From: Tiliqua scincoides
Taxonomy: Eukaryota; Chordata; Lepidosauria; Squamata; Scincidae
Reading direction: 5' to 3'
NCBI RefSeq assembly: GCF_035046505.1
Contig: NC_089830.1
Span: forward strand, 23,662,284 to 23,726,283
DNA length: 64,000 nt
A model generated the notes under the pieces. The model worked only from the letters and a program-made list of their open reading frames with translations. It searched no databases and was not told where the DNA came from. The position numbers and the translations under genes were made by a program. Within the stretch, counting starts at the first letter, position 1. Every line of letters begins with the position of its first letter. Shown here piece after piece: positions 20,501 to 31,936 of this stretch.

Positions 20501-22816
20501 CGTTCTATCAAAAGGAATAGCTAAAAAAACCAGTGGGGCGGGGCAATGGTACATCACCACGCCCACCACCCGCCCACTGCATGGGAGGAGGTCCATTATG
20601 GCGGTGAGGCCCTGGCCTCCCACCCTGGGCGCTGCAAATCCTACTGACTCCACACTTGTCACAGTGTGTCACTTAAATGGATTTTCTGCCTTTGCTGCCA
20701 TCTTGCAAAGTGTGTTGATAAGGGGAGGAAGAGGCTGCGGCTTTGTCCTATAACCCGTCTTCTCGTTCGCCCCTCTGCAGTGGGATTCCAAATTATCACC
20801 ATCTATAAGACCTGTGTGTCTTCGAGCGACTGCAGCATAGGACCAAAGTATATGAACTTCGGGCCAGGAAAAGAAATACGTTCTTCCACTACCTGTTGTG
20901 TGGGAAATGCCTGCAGACCTGCAAATCCTCAATGTAAGTCATAATGGCAAACATTTACCATAATGGCCTACGTATGGTTGGTCTGCGTAGTTGTAACACT
21001 GGAGACAGTCATGATTCCCCTTAACAGTCACAATTCCCCTTGATGTTGCTACCCTACTCTTGTTATAATTTCTACCCGTTCATCTCTCCTTATTCCTCCT
21101 CATTTTTGGTGACCCAGCATTGCTCCACGGTCCGTGGTGACCTTCTACAGTATCTTTCTTGCATTTACTAATAGCTTTGCATCATGCTTTCCAGAGATAG
21201 TGTATATAGCATGGCAATCCAACACATGGCCTGTGAGACCCCTGAAGACCCTGCCATAGCCCCATTCCTACCCCCACTTCAGTGGCTTTTTTTCCTCCCT
21301 GCCCTGCCTTTCCAGCTTCTCCTTTGGAGAAAGGTGCAGCAGGGAGATTTGTAAAGTCTTGCCGCACCCACTTGCCACCCAAGCCTCCCAAGTGACTTTG
21401 ACGGCTCGGAACGTGGAAGTCATTGGCACTGCCAATGACTTCCAGGTTGGCACAGTCAAGGGGGCAACATCAGAGTCATGAGGCCCCCTGACTGCTAGAA
21501 GTTGGATCACCCTGATGTAGGCATCCCGCCCCCCCCATATCCACAGATCCGGTATCACTGATTCAATTATCCATAGTTCTCTGTGCCTGCCACGCATATT
21601 TGCTTGGTGTCACAGTAAAGAAGAAAAATGAAGGTAATGGGTGCAGGGGAGTGGAGGTGGCTCAGAGAAGTATACATGGTACTTCTCTGTACTGGGTTCC
21701 CTCTTATCCACAGTTTCTGTATCTAGGGAGGGGATGTGTCCCCTGTGGGTAATGTAAATTTCCATAGTTCCATAGCATTGTGCCTTGAAGCCTGATTGCT
21801 TCTGATTGCTTTCAGTGCCTCCAGCCATTACCAGACCCAACGGGAAGTGGTGCCCAGCCTGTTACACCGGGCCAAGCAACAGCAATGACAGGGAGAAGGT
21901 GAACTGTTTCGGACCTGAGAACCAGTGTTTGGATATGATGGCGACGATCACCTATGGTAATGTCAATTTCCATAGTTCCATAGCATTGTGCCTTGAAGCC
22001 TTCATGCCTTCCATGTCAGTGAGGAAGTCAATGTCAGGTAGCCTTAAGGGAGAAAGGATGATATTATATAGTTTCACGAAGCCCACTAAGGCTAATTAGT
22101 TCCCCCAGTTTAACCACAGTGTTTCCCTCTAGCAAACACTATCCAGCACACCTACTGCTGAAAGCCCAGGCTTTAACCCCATGTTTTCCAGATTCACCAG
22201 AGCAAGGGGCCACTGCAGACACCACATCCTATCTCCTCTCCATATCTTCTGCTGTTCCAATACATGAGTAGAGCAGAGTTCTTCAACGTTTGACCCCCTG
22301 CTGTACCAATTCACTTGGTCCCACCTATTGGAAGTACCACTGGGAATGATGTCATCGCTGGTTATTTCCAGATTGGGAGGCTGGACACAACTCAACAAAC
22401 CCTAAGAGGCTCAGGGTGGGCAGGAGAGCTTTTTCGAGCACACAAAAAGTGCATGCTGGATCTCAGATTGCTGAGCCAAGCCTCCTGCTTGTCACACTGC
22501 TGCTTGCTGGTCTTGCTGCCAGGAAGTAGGGGCCTGGGGTCCCGTGAGCACCACCAGTGGTATACGTAGAGAATTGGAGAAGGTTCTGGAAACTTATCAT
22601 TTGGTGGGTGATGACATATTACCGGAATCCACAGCTGTTATTGACTTGCCATGTCGTCTTCCATACCCAGGAACTTCTGTTGTCAGGACCACCCAGAGAG
22701 CCTGTGTCACCCAGTCGATCTGTGATGGTTTAAAAACGGGCAAGTTTGAACAGTCAGGGTTCCGCATTTCTATCATTGAGGCTGAATGCAAACCAGCCCC
22801 CACCGTTTCGTCCTGA
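17554..22816 (+). CDS. PINLYP: PLI-gamma copy 1: two-domain secreted phospholipase A2 inhibitor
   Basis: Coding exons 17554-17602, 18202-18318, 20781-20933, 21816-21956 and 22671-22816; every intron is phase 1 with GT-AG ends, giving 606 nt, 201 residues, the size of snake PLI-gamma. MQTLLGLFFCFVLITTG is the signal peptide. Domain I (exons 2-3): LECEVC, NNC, QTC, DRC, KTC, SSDC, TTCC, GNAC. Domain II (exons 4-5): GKWCPAC, KVNC, ENQC, QRAC, QSIC, EAEC. One Cys that copies 2-4 have between PAC and KVNC is missing with two codons, leaving an odd number in domain II. NCT (domain I) is a possible N-glycosylation site. The start is chosen by GCCACC before ATG and by the acceptor at 17524. Serum PLA2 inhibition is the known family role in snakes; here it is inferred. 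AATAAA at 23888-23893 is a likely 3' signal. Confidence 0.93.
18510..19564. mobile_element. Probable solo LTR (retrovirus/LTR-retrotransposon fossil) in intron 2
   Basis: TGTTAC at the left end mirrors GTAACA at the right end, and AATG directly repeats at 18506-18509 and 19565-19568, as expected for an LTR with a 4-bp target duplication. No coding sequence is attached. It is absent from the duplicate locus, though there the flanks are missing too. Orientation and family are not settled. Confidence 0.5.
19847..20062 (-). mobile_element. tRNA-like squamate SINE, reverse orientation
   Basis: Intron 2 of PLI-gamma copy 1. Read on the minus strand it has GGTTCAAATCC-type B box and the body ending ATAAAAATGTGAAAAATAAATAAA. 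The same copy is at 33346-33562. Confidence 0.65.
20321..20652. mobile_element. MITE close to exon 3 of PLI-gamma copy 1
   Basis: Interior matches the whole elements at 48736-49081 and 58555-58918 (ACCATCATGTTAT ..., CATGGGAGGAGGTCC ...). Edges are worn. It ends about 130 bp before exon 3. The duplicate is 33822-34152, so it is older than the duplication. Confidence 0.65.
21748..21794 (+). repeat. Copy of the exon 4 / intron 4 junction upstream of exon 4
   Basis: Nearly identical to 21956-22002 (GGTAATGTAAATTTCCATAG here; one base differs), i.e. the last base of exon 4 plus the first part of intron 4. Exon 4 is thus bracketed by direct repeats of about 47 bp. Copy 2 of the gene has only the downstream one. 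Confidence 0.7.
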
Positions 22817-22882
22817 GTATTGATCTTTCATCCTGACCAAGATGCGTGTTTATGATTCAAGCCTTTGCATAAGACCTCCCTC

Positions 22883-23806
22883 CAGGGGCGTCACTAGGGT
22901 TGGTGTCACATGGGGTGATAAATTAATAATAATAATAATAACAGTATTTATATACCGCTTTTCAACTAAAAGTTCACAAAGCGGTTTACAGAGAAAAATC
23001 AAATAACTAAATCATGCTGTCACCCCCATGCACCTCCTCCCATGCCAGTCCACACAGAATCTTTAGTAATATTTTTTTGTACCAGTGCCAATCGTAATTC
23101 CTGTATATCACTGAATGAAGTTGCAGTAGTAGTGACTACTAGAAATTAAAGTAACACCCTTAAATGACAATATCATAGACACATTTAGGATCGAGCTGCA
23201 AAAGTAACTAGTAAGAGGAAGGCTGCCAGCTCTCACTTTAATCTGATTTGTGAAATAAATTGTCTCCTTGTGACATTTGTTTCACATATCTATTATTTAA
23301 TCGATTATCTATGCCTTTAAAGGTTAAACAAAATGAAATGAAATTTAATCGATTACTTTGAGAAAACAATAGCTCTTGTATATTCAGTGATGCAAATTAT
23401 TAGCTATGCTTTTTTTTTTTTTTTAAAGTTGTTACAAACTATTCTGTGCTATCTATCATTGATTTTAAACATTCATGTACTAATTCAGTATTTTTAAACC
23501 ATTTTCTACCACTGGTACATTTTTGCACCACTGGTAACAAATGTAGGGCACAATCCTAACCCACTTTCCAGTACCACTTTCCAACATAAGGGTAATGCAA
23601 CTTTGAGGTAAGGGAACAAACATTGCCAGCAGACCTCTGTGACCGCCCACCCCCCAGCTGCAGGATGCAGCATATGCCCCACTGGCAAAGCTATGCCAGT
23701 GCTGGAAAGTTTGTTAGGATTGAGCCCTTTTGGTGTCATTTTGGTGTCACCCCTCCCTGGGATGTCACCTGGTGCAGTCCACCCCCACCTCCTAGTGATG
23801 TCCCTG
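22883..23806. mobile_element. hAT-type element in the 3' UTR of PLI-gamma copy 1, perfect 8-bp TSD
   Basis: Edges CAGGGGCGTCACTAGG and CCTAGTGATGTCCCTG; TSD CCTCCCTC at 22875-22882 and 23807-23814. It begins 66 bp after the stop codon. The identical insertion with identical TSD is at 36727-37640. It contains a nested palindromic MITE (23548-23730) and, only in this copy, a small retroposon tail (22921-23009). Confidence 0.88.
22921..23009 (-). mobile_element. Small retroposon fragment, unit 1 only
   Basis: An ATA-repeat followed by CAGTATTTATATACCGCTTT and AAAGCGGTTTACAGAG, the common squamate LINE/SINE 3' end read backwards. The duplicate reads straight through at 36764-36770; TAAAT-like bases flank it. 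Confidence 0.65.
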
Positions 23807-24121
23807 CCTCCCTCCTGCTTAGCTGTGACCTTTGCTGAATCTGTTTCTGCCGCCTGGAAGGAGATTATATCCTCCATGAGTGAAACCAATAAAAGCCAGC
23901 TCAAATGCACACAGAATGGAAAGGTGTTTCTTTGTACCATCATGCTGACTTAGCAAGGAGGTCTGTTGTGGTGCTTTTGGACCAGGTACACTAGAGGGAC
24001 TTCACGGTGTGCCTGATGATCCTTGCCTCCACTGCTGTGCTGACCTTGCAGTAGGGTGCCATCAGGCCCAGCCCCACTGGAAGTGGAGATGGCTGGCACA
24101 GTGGTTCACCATTGGGACACA

Positions 24122-24447
24122 TAAGAACAGCCCCACTGGATCAGGACATAGGACCATCTAGTTCAGCTTCCTGTATCTCACAGCGGCCCACCAAATGCCC
24201 CAGGGAGCACACCAGATAACAAGAGACCTCATCCTGGTGCCCTCCCTTGCATCTGGCATTCTGACATAGCCCATTTCTAAAATCAGGAGGTTGCACATAC
24301 ACAACATGGCTTGTAACCCGGAATGGATTTTTCCTCCAGAAACTTGTCCAATCCCCTTGTGTCCACATGTGTCTGTGTTGTTGCCTGGTCCTTGGTGACA
24401 TGGTTTGGGAGAGGAGAGTGTAGAGCAAGGCCCCAAGGTAGGGCAAG
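24122..24447 (-). mobile_element. CR1 3' end, right border of duplication unit 1
   Basis: Minus-strand CR1 3' UTR (CATAAGAACAGCCCCACTGG at its edge). The duplicate is 37963-38282, after which the two loci diverge; at 24448 this locus jumps to the start of unit 2. Confidence 0.8.
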
Positions 24448-25185
24448 CTGTATTGTATCTGGTTACCCTGTGTGCACTTTGGTGGGCCACTGTGAGATAC
24501 AGGAAGCTGGACTAGATGGGACTTTGGCTTGATCCAGCTGGGATCTCATAAAGGATCTCATAAAGCATTTTATGTGGTGTCGGCCAGATGAGTAAAGGAC
24601 TCCTGGATTCTTTTCTGTTGTGGTTGTTGTAAGTGATCATGTTTCTGTTGTGATTGCTATAGTGATCATAAAAGGTGGGACATTAGTATATCAATAAATA
24701 CATTGTGAGCCACCTTCAGTGCCTCCCTTGAAGGAAGAAAAGGGCAGTGTGCAATTATTCTCAAAAAAAGAAAAGCAAAGCAAATGGAATTACAAGTCCC
24801 CACAACAGACAAAGACAACCCACAACAGACAAAGACACAGACATGCACACTGTGAATCCAAACCTACACATGTCTATTCAGAAGTAAGTCCCATTATAGT
24901 CAATGGGGCATACTCCAAGGTAAGAGTGGATAATATTGCAGCCTGTCTGAGTCCTATTTTGGTGACGTTTGGTTTTTCTTGTCTGGATTCTGGATTCGTT
25001 GGAGGGGGAGTTCCTGGGAATGGGGATTCCCCTGACCGCACTTTAAAAAAAAACAAAAAAAAAACGTCCAGGAGGGTTGAACACGTCCGCTATTGTGAAG
25101 CACTGAAGTTCCAGGGCTGACTGTATTGAAGTACAAAAGCAGATAGAGAAGGATAAAATAACTGACAGACCTGTTGTCACTATTA

Positions 25186-28100
25186 TTATTATTTTTTTTT
25201 TGGTGCGAAGTTTATTTATTTATTACAGATACAGGTAAGGAAAATGGGTTAAACTTAGGGCTGGGACTACATAGGTTACACATGAGGATATTGGCCATAG
25301 ATTACAACATGTCTTAATCCAAAAAAGAAATCAACAACGACTGAAAAAATTAATCATTGATACAAATATTATTCTATTTATCATTATACTAATTAATGAT
25401 TTAACTAAACAATCACTATTATTTAACTAAAATTATTTATCCACTCATAAAAAGGCTTCAGATTTTGCACATAAAATATTCTTGCTGCTATACTGATATA
25501 TACAATAAATTGTTTTTTATATTGGTCTTCAATTTCTGATATCACATTTAAAAAGAATATTTCCGGTTTGAATGGTACCACACAATTCAATATCTCTTGT
25601 AACAATATATATCATTTTCCAATATTTCTTTACTTTCCACATAACCACCACATATAATAAAGAATTCCCTCATTCTCTTTGCATATCTAACAATTATTTG
25701 ATGATCCAGGCTACATTTTTGCTACTTCCACTGGCATTAAATATCATCTATAAAACAATTTATATAAATTCTCTTTAGAAGATACCACTTTAATTATCTT
25801 AATACCACTTTAATTATCTTAATATTTGTGTTCCAACTTTGTTTTCATTTACAGCTACTTGATTTGACATAATTAATGGACTACTCCTCACTTCTGAGGA
25901 GAATTCAATCCATTAATATCTACAAAAAATATTCCACTTGTTATTCAGCCATTTTCCCTCCCTGTCTTAGTATTTTCTTTGTTCTCTGTCTTGTTGATAT
26001 TTTCCTTCTTGCTCCTTCCACTCCTTCTTCTTCCTCTTAACTCCCTTATATTTCTTGATCCCTCTGTTTTCTTCTTCCATTTTCTCCATTTTATTATTTT
26101 TGAATTTAATCCAAAGATTCTTCTTCTTCTTGAAAGGATGCGCTCTCTTTCTCTGACCCCTTTTTTTTCTTCCTGAAAATTCTGAGTTGTAATAATAAAT
26201 GCTGCTTTTCCCATCTCCTGTCTCATTACAAAAATCTCCAGTTCTTTAGTTTCATCTGACGTTTGGTCCATTCTTTTTTCCATCCCCTCCATGCTTTTCT
26301 TGGTTTGTCTGTTTTTCGGGGAGGAGTTTATTTGCCTCATTTGTTCAGATAGTTTTCCAACCTCTTGCTTCAGTTCATTTCTGAATTCTCGCAACATCTC
26401 CATTAGCGAGGTCTGGCTTTCGCTAATGCCCTTTTTGGATATCATTCTTATCAGTATCAAATCAAGCCGATTCCCACAGTTAAAGAGTCATCCAATTCGT
26501 ATTGTCTTGCATCCCTTCTTGTCAAAGATAGTCTTTAAGTTTTTATATCCAAAAGGGGTGGGTCAGTAATCCAATTCAAGTTAATAACACTGTCAAATTA
26601 AGTTAGTAGACCTTTAATTGTTCAGGCCTGAGTCAAGCCTTTTGCGGCAAAAACGAAAGTGAAAATTGTTCCGTATGTGAGGCCTCCCTGTGGGGGAAGG
26701 GGAGGGCCCACCCGACCTTTCCGAGGGGGACCCCCTATTTAATAGGGATTTAATAAATCCTGCCTATGTAAACCGCCTTGAATAAAGTCTTGACTAAAGA
26801 CCAAGAAAGGCAGTATATAAATACCTGTTGTTGTTGTTGTTGTTATTATTATTGTGGAGGCCTCAGACTAGTTCCCCAGAAGAAAGGGGGGTTGTGTCAC
26901 CCAGTTCCCCCTCTTTGGGTTGGCAGCATTTGCCAGTCAGGAGCAGGGGCTGCTAGCAGCAGATCCTGCTGCCTGCTCTTCTGACTCCCAACTGCCTTGT
27001 CATCCCTGGCCTCCAGGTTCATGTAGGGCAGACCCCTCCCCTTTGACCCCTCCCCTTCCCTCACATGGATGGTACAAAAAGGGCCTGTCTCTGGGACTGC
27101 CCTCCCCTGGGATTACCACAACTCCTCCCCTTCCTCATTCTGTTCCCCTCCCACCTCCTCTCACCTGGAGCTGCCAGGGTTGTTCTTGAGATGGCTGGGA
27201 AGGCTGCTGCCTCTGCTCTGGTCTCTGCCTTTTGGGGTTGGGCTGGCTCTGCCCACCTGGGTCCTGTAGCTCTGCAGACGGTGTCAGGAGGTCCAGCTGT
27301 GGGCTCCCGAAGTCGCAGCCAGATGCCCTGCCCGGCAAGGCAGGCCCCGGCTGGCTGGGCACGGGAGTGCTCCCCTTCTCCCCCGAGGAAGAGGAGGGGC
27401 GGCTGCCCAGCAACCGAATGATCTGCATCCTGTCTCCCCCCTCCCTCCTCCAACGTGGAGGGAGAAGAGGGGGGTTCGGCACGCAGTGTTCCTCTGCTGC
27501 GCTTTGCCACCCACAGGAGTGCCCAGGCAGCGTATGGGGAGGTAGCCCCCTGCTCCACCAGCTTCCTTCCTGATCCTCTGACCCAGAAGTCTTCACCCTG
27601 GTAAGCTGGGGACCTGTGGGAGGAGGGGAACCCCGACACCATACTTTAAAGATTAATTGTTAATTTCTTTTCCATGCATACCATTCCAACAGGGTGATCC
27701 TTTATCTCTTATCTTCCAATCATCCTTGTTAGAAATAAGAAGAAGAAGAAGAAAAAAAAAACCTTCTCCAGCAGGGGCTTTTTAAATCCACATTCGCTCT
27801 TTTTCCCCTCTGGTTGGCTGCAAGCCAATGTAAATAATCTTAAAGTTGTCTTCCCCTCCATCCAACCTCTTGATTGCAATTCTTTTTATAGCCTTTTAAT
27901 GAACTGGTTACTCACAGTTAAAGGCTTCATGTTTTATCTAGGCTGTGGGGGGGGGGGGAGTCCTCAGCTGTCCGAATTGTCTCCAAAGATGGCATCCGGG
28001 ATACGATGTGATTCAGCACAGAGCAATCAGGGAAATATCTCTGAAACTGCCGTGTCAAGAGATAGCCCCATTCCAGCTCCCAGCCTTCGTTCCTTCTTCT

Positions 28101-28217
28101 TGGCAACGAAGAGTACCTCATTGTTGAGGTCCTTGGAAAACACATCTATTTAGCAGTTCCCCCTGGAGCCCTCCAAGGTTCCCTGCTACTTCACAGAGTG
28201 CTAACTCCGCCCCCACC
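25186..28217 (-). mobile_element. Internally deleted L1 LINE inserted in the orphan exon
   Basis: Flanked by GTTGTCACTATTA at 25173-25185 and 28218-28230. Minus-strand order: GC-rich 5' UTR (28217 to about 26470, with a nested retroposon), N-terminal part of ORF1 (26460-25945; Lys/Glu-rich coiled-coil-like, e.g. MEKRMDQTSDETKELE), then the last residues of ORF2 (25605-25423; YISIAARIFYVQN, like the L1 ORF2 C-terminus), then a 3' UTR ending in a T-rich/ATT stretch on the plus strand (poly-A on the minus). Most of ORF1 and nearly all ORF2 are missing although both ends are present. Confidence 0.78.
26687..26856 (+). mobile_element. Short retroposon nested in the L1
   Basis: Ends in TATATAAATACCTG and a GTT/ATT microsatellite tail (26824-26854). 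GAGGCCTC occurs at both edges (about 26681 and 26858), a likely target duplication. Family not named. Confidence 0.55.
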
Positions 28218-28337
28218 GTTGTCACTATTAAATATACCGATAGCCATCCATCTTCCGGATCCATCCTCCAGGCTTCCTGTGGGCTCCTGCAGTTGCTGGT
28301 CTTTGTTTTGGTGCTCCTTGTAGCAACTCAGCACTGA

Positions 28338-31300
28338 GAGCCTCTGTGCTGTCTGCCTGTCAGCTTCTCGGGAAGCGATTGTTCAACTTTTGAGCTAAGG
28401 CCAGTTGGAAAATAAATAAATAAATAAAACGACCTTCGTCCTTAGTTTGATTCTCTTGATTTTGGGGTGCGCTGGACAGTCAAAAAAAGATTATTTTTTT
28501 CTCACCAGGAACTGAAAATCATGGATGAATGTTGCCATGAATGGCTGGAAGAATTGATGAGATGGTCTCTGAGCGGTTGAATGAAATAGCCCTTGGAGGC
28601 TGTGAAAAACCACACACGTTGAGCCAAGGGTTCGTATTTATGGGTATGATAAATAGATGTTTGCTATTGGAGAGAGAAGCTCAGAGGCAGAGCTGTGCTT
28701 TGGCTGGAGACAGTGGCGTCACTAGGGGTGCTGATCACCGGGGGGGTGACACCACTAGTGGCCAAAGGTTTGGAAACCTTTTGGAAAATTTGTATGTATG
28801 AATAATACCATCATGTTATGTATCATGCAGAAGGTAATGTGACAAACAGTGTGGAAGTATCTATTCTATTAAACGTTATGGCCAATGAACCAGGAAAGGA
28901 AAGCACAACTGCCTTCTATAACAAGAGTGGATTTCCTTAATTCAAAACTGACCAATGAGACAGATTGTTTCGAGAGCAAATGAGTGTTATTATGACACAG
29001 CAGGGAACCAATAAGGTGTAATTATGAGTCAGCTCTCATTTCCTTATCAGAGCTAACACTCAAACTCCTGTTCAGTTGTGTGAGTGTCGTCAAGTTGGCC
29101 ACTGGAAAATTGGATCGGATTGGGCCCTTGAATGAACCCCACCGACCCTAGTCCGGCATTCCACTTTTTTTCCCATTGGAATGAATGGCATCCATTCACT
29201 TCTACAAGTGAAAGTGAAGGAGTGAAGCCATGGATTTCTAGAACTCAGAGCAAGAGATTTCTAGAACTCACTGGACTCTGAGAGGTGAGAGCAGGCACAC
29301 AGCCTAGAGCTGGCATATCACTCACACTTCAGTTAATTCCCCACGACAAATGTTGCCACGGATTCTTTCCCGAAACAGGAAAACACAGAGACCCAAAGAG
29401 CTTGGGGTGGCTGAAAGCATCTTTCTTTTCAGGTTCTTTCTATGTGTCCGTCTCATGACTTTGGAGAGGGGCCACAGAGCTGGCCAGCAAAGCCCACGTT
29501 CTTGAGGGAGCAGAATGCAGAAAGCCACTTCCTTGTCCATGTCGCAAGGCTGTCCTGAATCTGTTTTCAACACTTTTTGTCTTCAGTAAAAGTACACCGG
29601 TTGCAACAGAGGAACTGTGTATTTCCCAAGCTGCTCAATGGCTGCTAGCTTTGGACTTTTTCGTCCATTTTATGTCCTCTTCTAATTTTTTTCCCCAATC
29701 CTGTTTATTGCAACTATCAAGCATTAGGGTCTGGTCAATCTCCACCTTGGGAGATTACAAATGCGTGGAGCAGTGCCCGCTGGCTTCCATAGACAAGATT
29801 TGAAGCGTTATAGCAAGCAATGGCGCAAGACAGGATTGGCTCTCCAAACTCATGTGATCTTCATCACGAGGAGGATTCTGATCTGTGCAGACCTGCCTGC
29901 AGTTCCCTTCTCAGGTTTTGTGGCTCAAGAAGTAGGTGATCTTAGGTTCTTATGTGATTGGTGCATCTCCTAGAGGGCTTCAGGTTGTGCCTGGCTGTAC
30001 CCAGCACCAGAAAGGTTAATATATCTGAGAAAGAATGAAGAAAGAGGAATGTTTTCCAATCATTAAGAACTGCTAAAGAGATAAGATTATTCAATGGTTA
30101 AATTGTAGTGTGCACATTGCACGTGGGTGTGCTGTGGGAGTTGGGGGAATCATTTGTTAGTAAGGCCATTGAGGGATGTGGAGGCCCCCACCAGTAGCAT
30201 CCATTTGTCATCTGAGGCTCCGTTACACCTCCCATCGCCTACTCGGAAAGGACACGAGACAAGGTCCGTTCAGTGGTGGCACCCCAGCTACGGAATTCCT
30301 TCCTCCTTGAGGCCCACCTGGCATCTACACTGCCCACTCTGAAGCAGGCAGCAATGACTCTTTGTTTCCACTGGCTTCCCTTTGAACTGTGCACATCTGA
30401 GCCTCAAAACAAAATGGTGGCAGCCAAAGGTATCACTAGGGTGATCAGAACTGCCACTAGGATCCAGCTGCACGTGTCTCTAGGAAGGGGATGCAGGCCA
30501 CCTTGCGCTTCATTCTGCCCTGTGAAATTGGTGGTTTTCTTATTTCACATATCTCTTACCCAATGGATTGCACTGAGGAAGCAATAGCTCTTGCATATTG
30601 AGTGATGCAAATTATTTGCTAGTTTAAAAAAAATGTTATAAACCATTCTGTGCTTTTAATCATTGATTTTAAGCATTTTTTTTACTAACTCAGTGTTGTT
30701 TTTAAAACAAAGTGGGGGAAAAAGCATTTTCTACCACTGGTGCATTTTCACACCACTAATAACAAAAGTAGTCCTTTTCTTCTCATCCCTCCCTGTGGGG
30801 TCACCCAGCGTGGTTCACTCCTGCACCAGTTGCGGACCTGCCGTTAATGGGAAAGGGTAAATGCACAAGGTACAGAGCCTTGGGCAGCTCTAGGCCTCTC
30901 TGAGGCTCCCAACACAGTCAGAAACTGATTTGCTGAAAGTACAGTTTAAGAGCCCAGGGAAGTTTCAGTAGGCTTCTCCGGTGCATCCCGGAGTTGTGTG
31001 AGGCTCCATGCGCTCCAGGTAAGTGGGGAGGCGAGTCTGAACACAAGGGGTGGTGGTATCCCGCAGGCGGGCAACATCGCGGACCTTGGCCCCAGGGCAT
31101 GGTGCTGGGGAAGTCCACCACTGCTCTGTGCCCCCTACTGGCAACAGCACTGCCACCATTCACGTGTGATCAAGTTGAAGACCTCTGCTTTAGGGTGAGG
31201 ACAGGGGTCACTGTTCTCATTCTGAAGTGTCTCAGATGTCATAACCTAGCCAAATCCGATTGGCTACATGATGTCATCAGCAAGTCAGTTCAGAGTGAGG

Positions 31301-31794
31301 GCAAAAAAAATACGCTCTGGAATAATTGGATTGTAAGGGACAGAAGAGTCTTGTAAAACAGAGGAGGGGAGTGTGGATGCTGCTAAAACTAGCACCAGCG
31401 GTGGTGCACTGGCTCACCAGATGAGTAGCAAAGGGCTTCTGAGAAACTGTTTGCTCTCTCAACAAGTCCCTGTTTTGGGCCACAAGCTTTCATTCTGCAG
31501 CATTTGATTTGGCCCTCATGCTGGGAGCTCAATTTGATGCGGTCTTATTGGGACGCAAGTTCTGCCGAGCACCACGTGGCTTACTCCAGGGTAATTCTGC
31601 ACAGTCTTTTGAGTCAACCTGGACAGGTTTTAGCTGCCAACCAAGCTCTTTCTCTAGTTGACAGGGATCAACAAACAAGGGACGGGCAAGCAGGTGTGGA
31701 AACCGGGGGGGGGGGGGGAGAGGAGGTTAAGATTCAGAAATATTTTGCAAAAGGTGCGGTGAACCAAAACTGAAGAAATGCATTTTGGAACATC
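28338..31794. other. Intergenic part of unit 2, between orphan exon and PLI-gamma copy 2
   Basis: Collinear with 7685-16400 minus the LTR (8853-9707) and the CR1 (10528-14828). It keeps the MITE fragment near 28711-28885, the transposon-like block around 30420-30760 (CACTAGGGTGATCAG ... CCACTGGTGCATTTT) and a DNA element from about 30832 to 31165 (GCGGACCTGCC ... ) shared with 51683-52005. No exon seen. Confidence 0.55.
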
Positions 31795-31895
31795 TATAAA
31801 GGAGGAAACGGGAAGAAGCAAATCAGAGATCTGGGGACAAGAAGTTCTGAGTTGCCTCTTTCTGCAGACACCTTCTCAGTATTGCCTGAGACGTG
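31795..31895 (+). promoter_or_regulatory. TATA box and non-coding first exon of PLI-gamma copy 2
   Basis: TATAAA at 31795-31800; exon end at 31895 before GTAAGT. Nearly identical to 16401-16499, apart from a 2-bp AGA/GA length change near 31825. The splice partner is the acceptor before 32728. Confidence 0.65.
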
Positions 31896-31936
31896 GTAAG
31901 TCCACCACTTGGTGGGTTTTGGTCATGTTTCTAGTC

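Larger units (their letters stand above)
6421..24447 (+). repeat. Tandem segmental duplication, unit 1 (partner 24448-38282)
   Basis: Unit 1 aligns, in order and orientation, with 24448 to about 38282 apart from unit-specific insertions and deletions. It contains the last exon of the Ly6-like gene and all of PLI-gamma copy 1. Unit-1-only segments include the hAT at 6549-7013, an LTR at 8853-9707, a CR1 at about 10528-14828, two 5S-SINEs (16021, 17331), about 340 bp in intron 1 (17622-17962) and 18478-19846. Confidence 0.88.
25072..28337 (+). pseudogene. Orphan last exon of the Ly6-like gene, broken
   Basis: 25072-25185 and 28231-28337 together match exon 3 of the gene at 4688-7684. The acceptor (GTCCAG before 25072) is kept, but exons 1 and 2 were never copied. 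The Cys codon of KRC is TGA here (25104-25106), and a 3.03-kb L1 interrupts the exon with a 13-bp target duplication. The hydrophobic tail and the 3' UTR with its AATAAA run survive. It cannot make a protein. Confidence 0.92.

Noticed and set aside
27061-27642. Open minus-strand frame of 193 codons in GC-rich DNA, with several overlapping long frames
   Set aside because: It lies in the GC-rich 5' UTR of the inserted L1; the composition alone keeps frames open and no domain is recognisable.
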